From NCBI RefSeq assembly GCF_029227915.1, contig NC_079883.1, positions 18,292,001 through 18,356,000 on the forward strand: DNA of 64,000 nt. Reading direction: 5' to 3'. The notes under the pieces were generated by a model. The model saw only the letters and a program-made list of their open reading frames with translations. It was not told the origin of the DNA and made no database searches. Positions 63,450 to 64,000 of this stretch are shown one piece after another. Both the position numbers and the translations under genes were made by a program. The DNA is from Hydractinia symbiolongicarpus (taxonomy: Eukaryota > Cnidaria > Hydrozoa > Anthoathecata > Hydractiniidae). The stretch's first letter is position 1. Each line of letters opens with the position of its first letter.

Positions 63450-64000
63450 CCATATTACAGTCGTTAGACGCATGTACTTGTAGTTAACGGTGTTATAACG
63501 CCATGGCGCAATGGAAAACGACTTGTGACGTCGTAGTCCATTGAGAGTGGAAGGATTAGACCAATGGTAACCTGCGCAGGCACGTGGAACAACGTGATTT
63601 ATGTATACGGACTTTATTAGGGCGCAAAAGGCCATATTACAGCCTTTAGGGGCCTGTACACGTGTTTGATGGTGTTGTAAAGCCGTGGCGCTATGGAAAA
63701 CAACTTGGGACTGTGTGCCGCCTCTGTTAGGCAGCAAAAGGCCATACTATAACCTTTAGAGGCCTGTACACGTGGCTGACTGTGTTATAAAGCCATGGCG
63801 CAATGGAAAACCACTTGGGACGTCGTAGTCCTTTGAGAGTGGAAGGATAAGAACAATGATAACCTGTGCAGGCACGTGCAACCACGTAATATACGTGTAA
63901 GGCCTTCATTAGTGTACAAGAGGCTATATTACAGCCCTTAGGGGCTTGTACGTGTGGCTGACGCTGTTATAAAGCAATGGCGCAATGGAAAACTACTTGG
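63450..64000. repeat. 1,019-bp higher-order repeat, second copy (cut by window end)
   Basis: 551 bp matching 62,431-62,981, including the same 73-bp deletion junction (63,711-63,713) and the rare gaacaatgataacctgtg and aggccttcattagtg variants. It runs off the right edge, so more copies may follow. Confidence 0.87.

Larger units (their letters stand above)
1..64000. repeat. Tandem satellite array, ~182-bp monomer, fills the window
   Basis: The landmark ggcctttatta (or close variants such as ggactttatta and ggcctctatta) recurs every 182 bp from one end to the other, always in the same orientation. Between landmarks the order is constant: a variable segment with atattacag, then gttataa(a/c)gcc, atggcgcaatgg, cttgggacgtcgtagtcc, gagtggaagga, taacctgcgcagg, and a variable linker containing cacgtg. 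About 350 monomers fit in 64 kb. I found no stretch over 300 bp without this pattern, so there are no intergenic gaps or genes to describe. Arrays like this are typical of eukaryotic heterochromatin, often centromeric or pericentromeric; that location is inference. The species cannot be identified from the sequence alone. Confidence 0.97.

Noticed and set aside
39-63909. Around 150 open reading frames of 60-177 codons, nearly all on the minus strand
   Set aside because: They are translations of the satellite monomer in different frames. The same peptides recur wherever the same subtypes recur, overlapping frames are both open, and ends follow monomer phase rather than gene signals. No domain, signal peptide or codon signature is visible, so no CDS is called.
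1-64000. CRISPR array
   Set aside because: The unit is 182 bp with no short repeat alternating with unique spacers, and there are no cas genes.
1-64000. Hammerhead ribozyme in the satellite, as known for some animal satellites
   Set aside because: The conserved CUGANGA core is not seen. The nearest string, ctgacgctg, lacks it, and no matching GAAA stem arrangement was found.
1-64000. Transposable elements, telomeric repeats or rRNA spacers embedded in the array
   Set aside because: No terminal inverted repeats, poly-A tails, target-site duplications, ttaggg-type runs or rRNA-like segments were seen. The monomer pattern is uninterrupted.

Overview
The whole 64 kb window is one continuous tandem satellite DNA array. 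Its monomer is about 182 bp, with roughly 350 copies head to tail, all in the same orientation. There is no single-copy sequence, no recognisable gene, no RNA gene and no transposon. The open reading frames present (almost all on the minus strand, 60-177 codons) are by-products of the repeat: they recur wherever the monomer subtype recurs, stop after one to three monomers because 182 is not a multiple of 3, and resemble no protein family I know. The array suggests a eukaryotic pericentromeric, centromeric or other heterochromatic block. I cannot name the species. CpG is not depleted in the monomer (hand count in one unit: 11 CpG in 182 bp at 45% GC, observed/expected about 1.2), which argues weakly against a heavily methylated vertebrate or plant satellite.

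The information in the window lies in its higher-order structure. Several monomer subtypes alternate, and blocks of them have been duplicated at many scales. (1) 1-14,291: four successive copies of a block of about 3.5-4.8 kb (anchors at 1, 3,814, 7,320 and 12,100). They differ mainly in the copy number of an internal 546-bp trimer. (2) 14,292-22,645: a tandem duplication of 4,359 and 3,995 bp (24 and 22 monomers), containing runs of a 364-bp dimer. (3) 22,646-29,021: a mixed zone with a 57-bp remnant monomer and a 728-bp four-monomer repeat. (4) 29,022-58,353: a tandem duplication of 14,484 and 14,848 bp (80 and 82 monomers). The copies are nearly identical, except for one tract where 37 bp in the first copy is replaced by 401 bp in the second. 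(5) 58,354-64,000: a mixed zone ending in a 1,019-bp higher-order repeat that runs off the window edge.

Every block length I checked equals a whole number of 182-bp monomers once a few fixed deletions are allowed for (8-bp, 19-bp, 73-bp, 125-bp and single-base). This fits in-register unequal exchange as the process shaping the array. Monomers are also rich in short perfect palindromes (for example CCTGCGCAGG, CGCCATGGCG, GTTATAAC, CACGTG and a 14-bp GGCGTTATAACGCC). That could matter for protein binding or non-B DNA, but no function can be shown from sequence alone.
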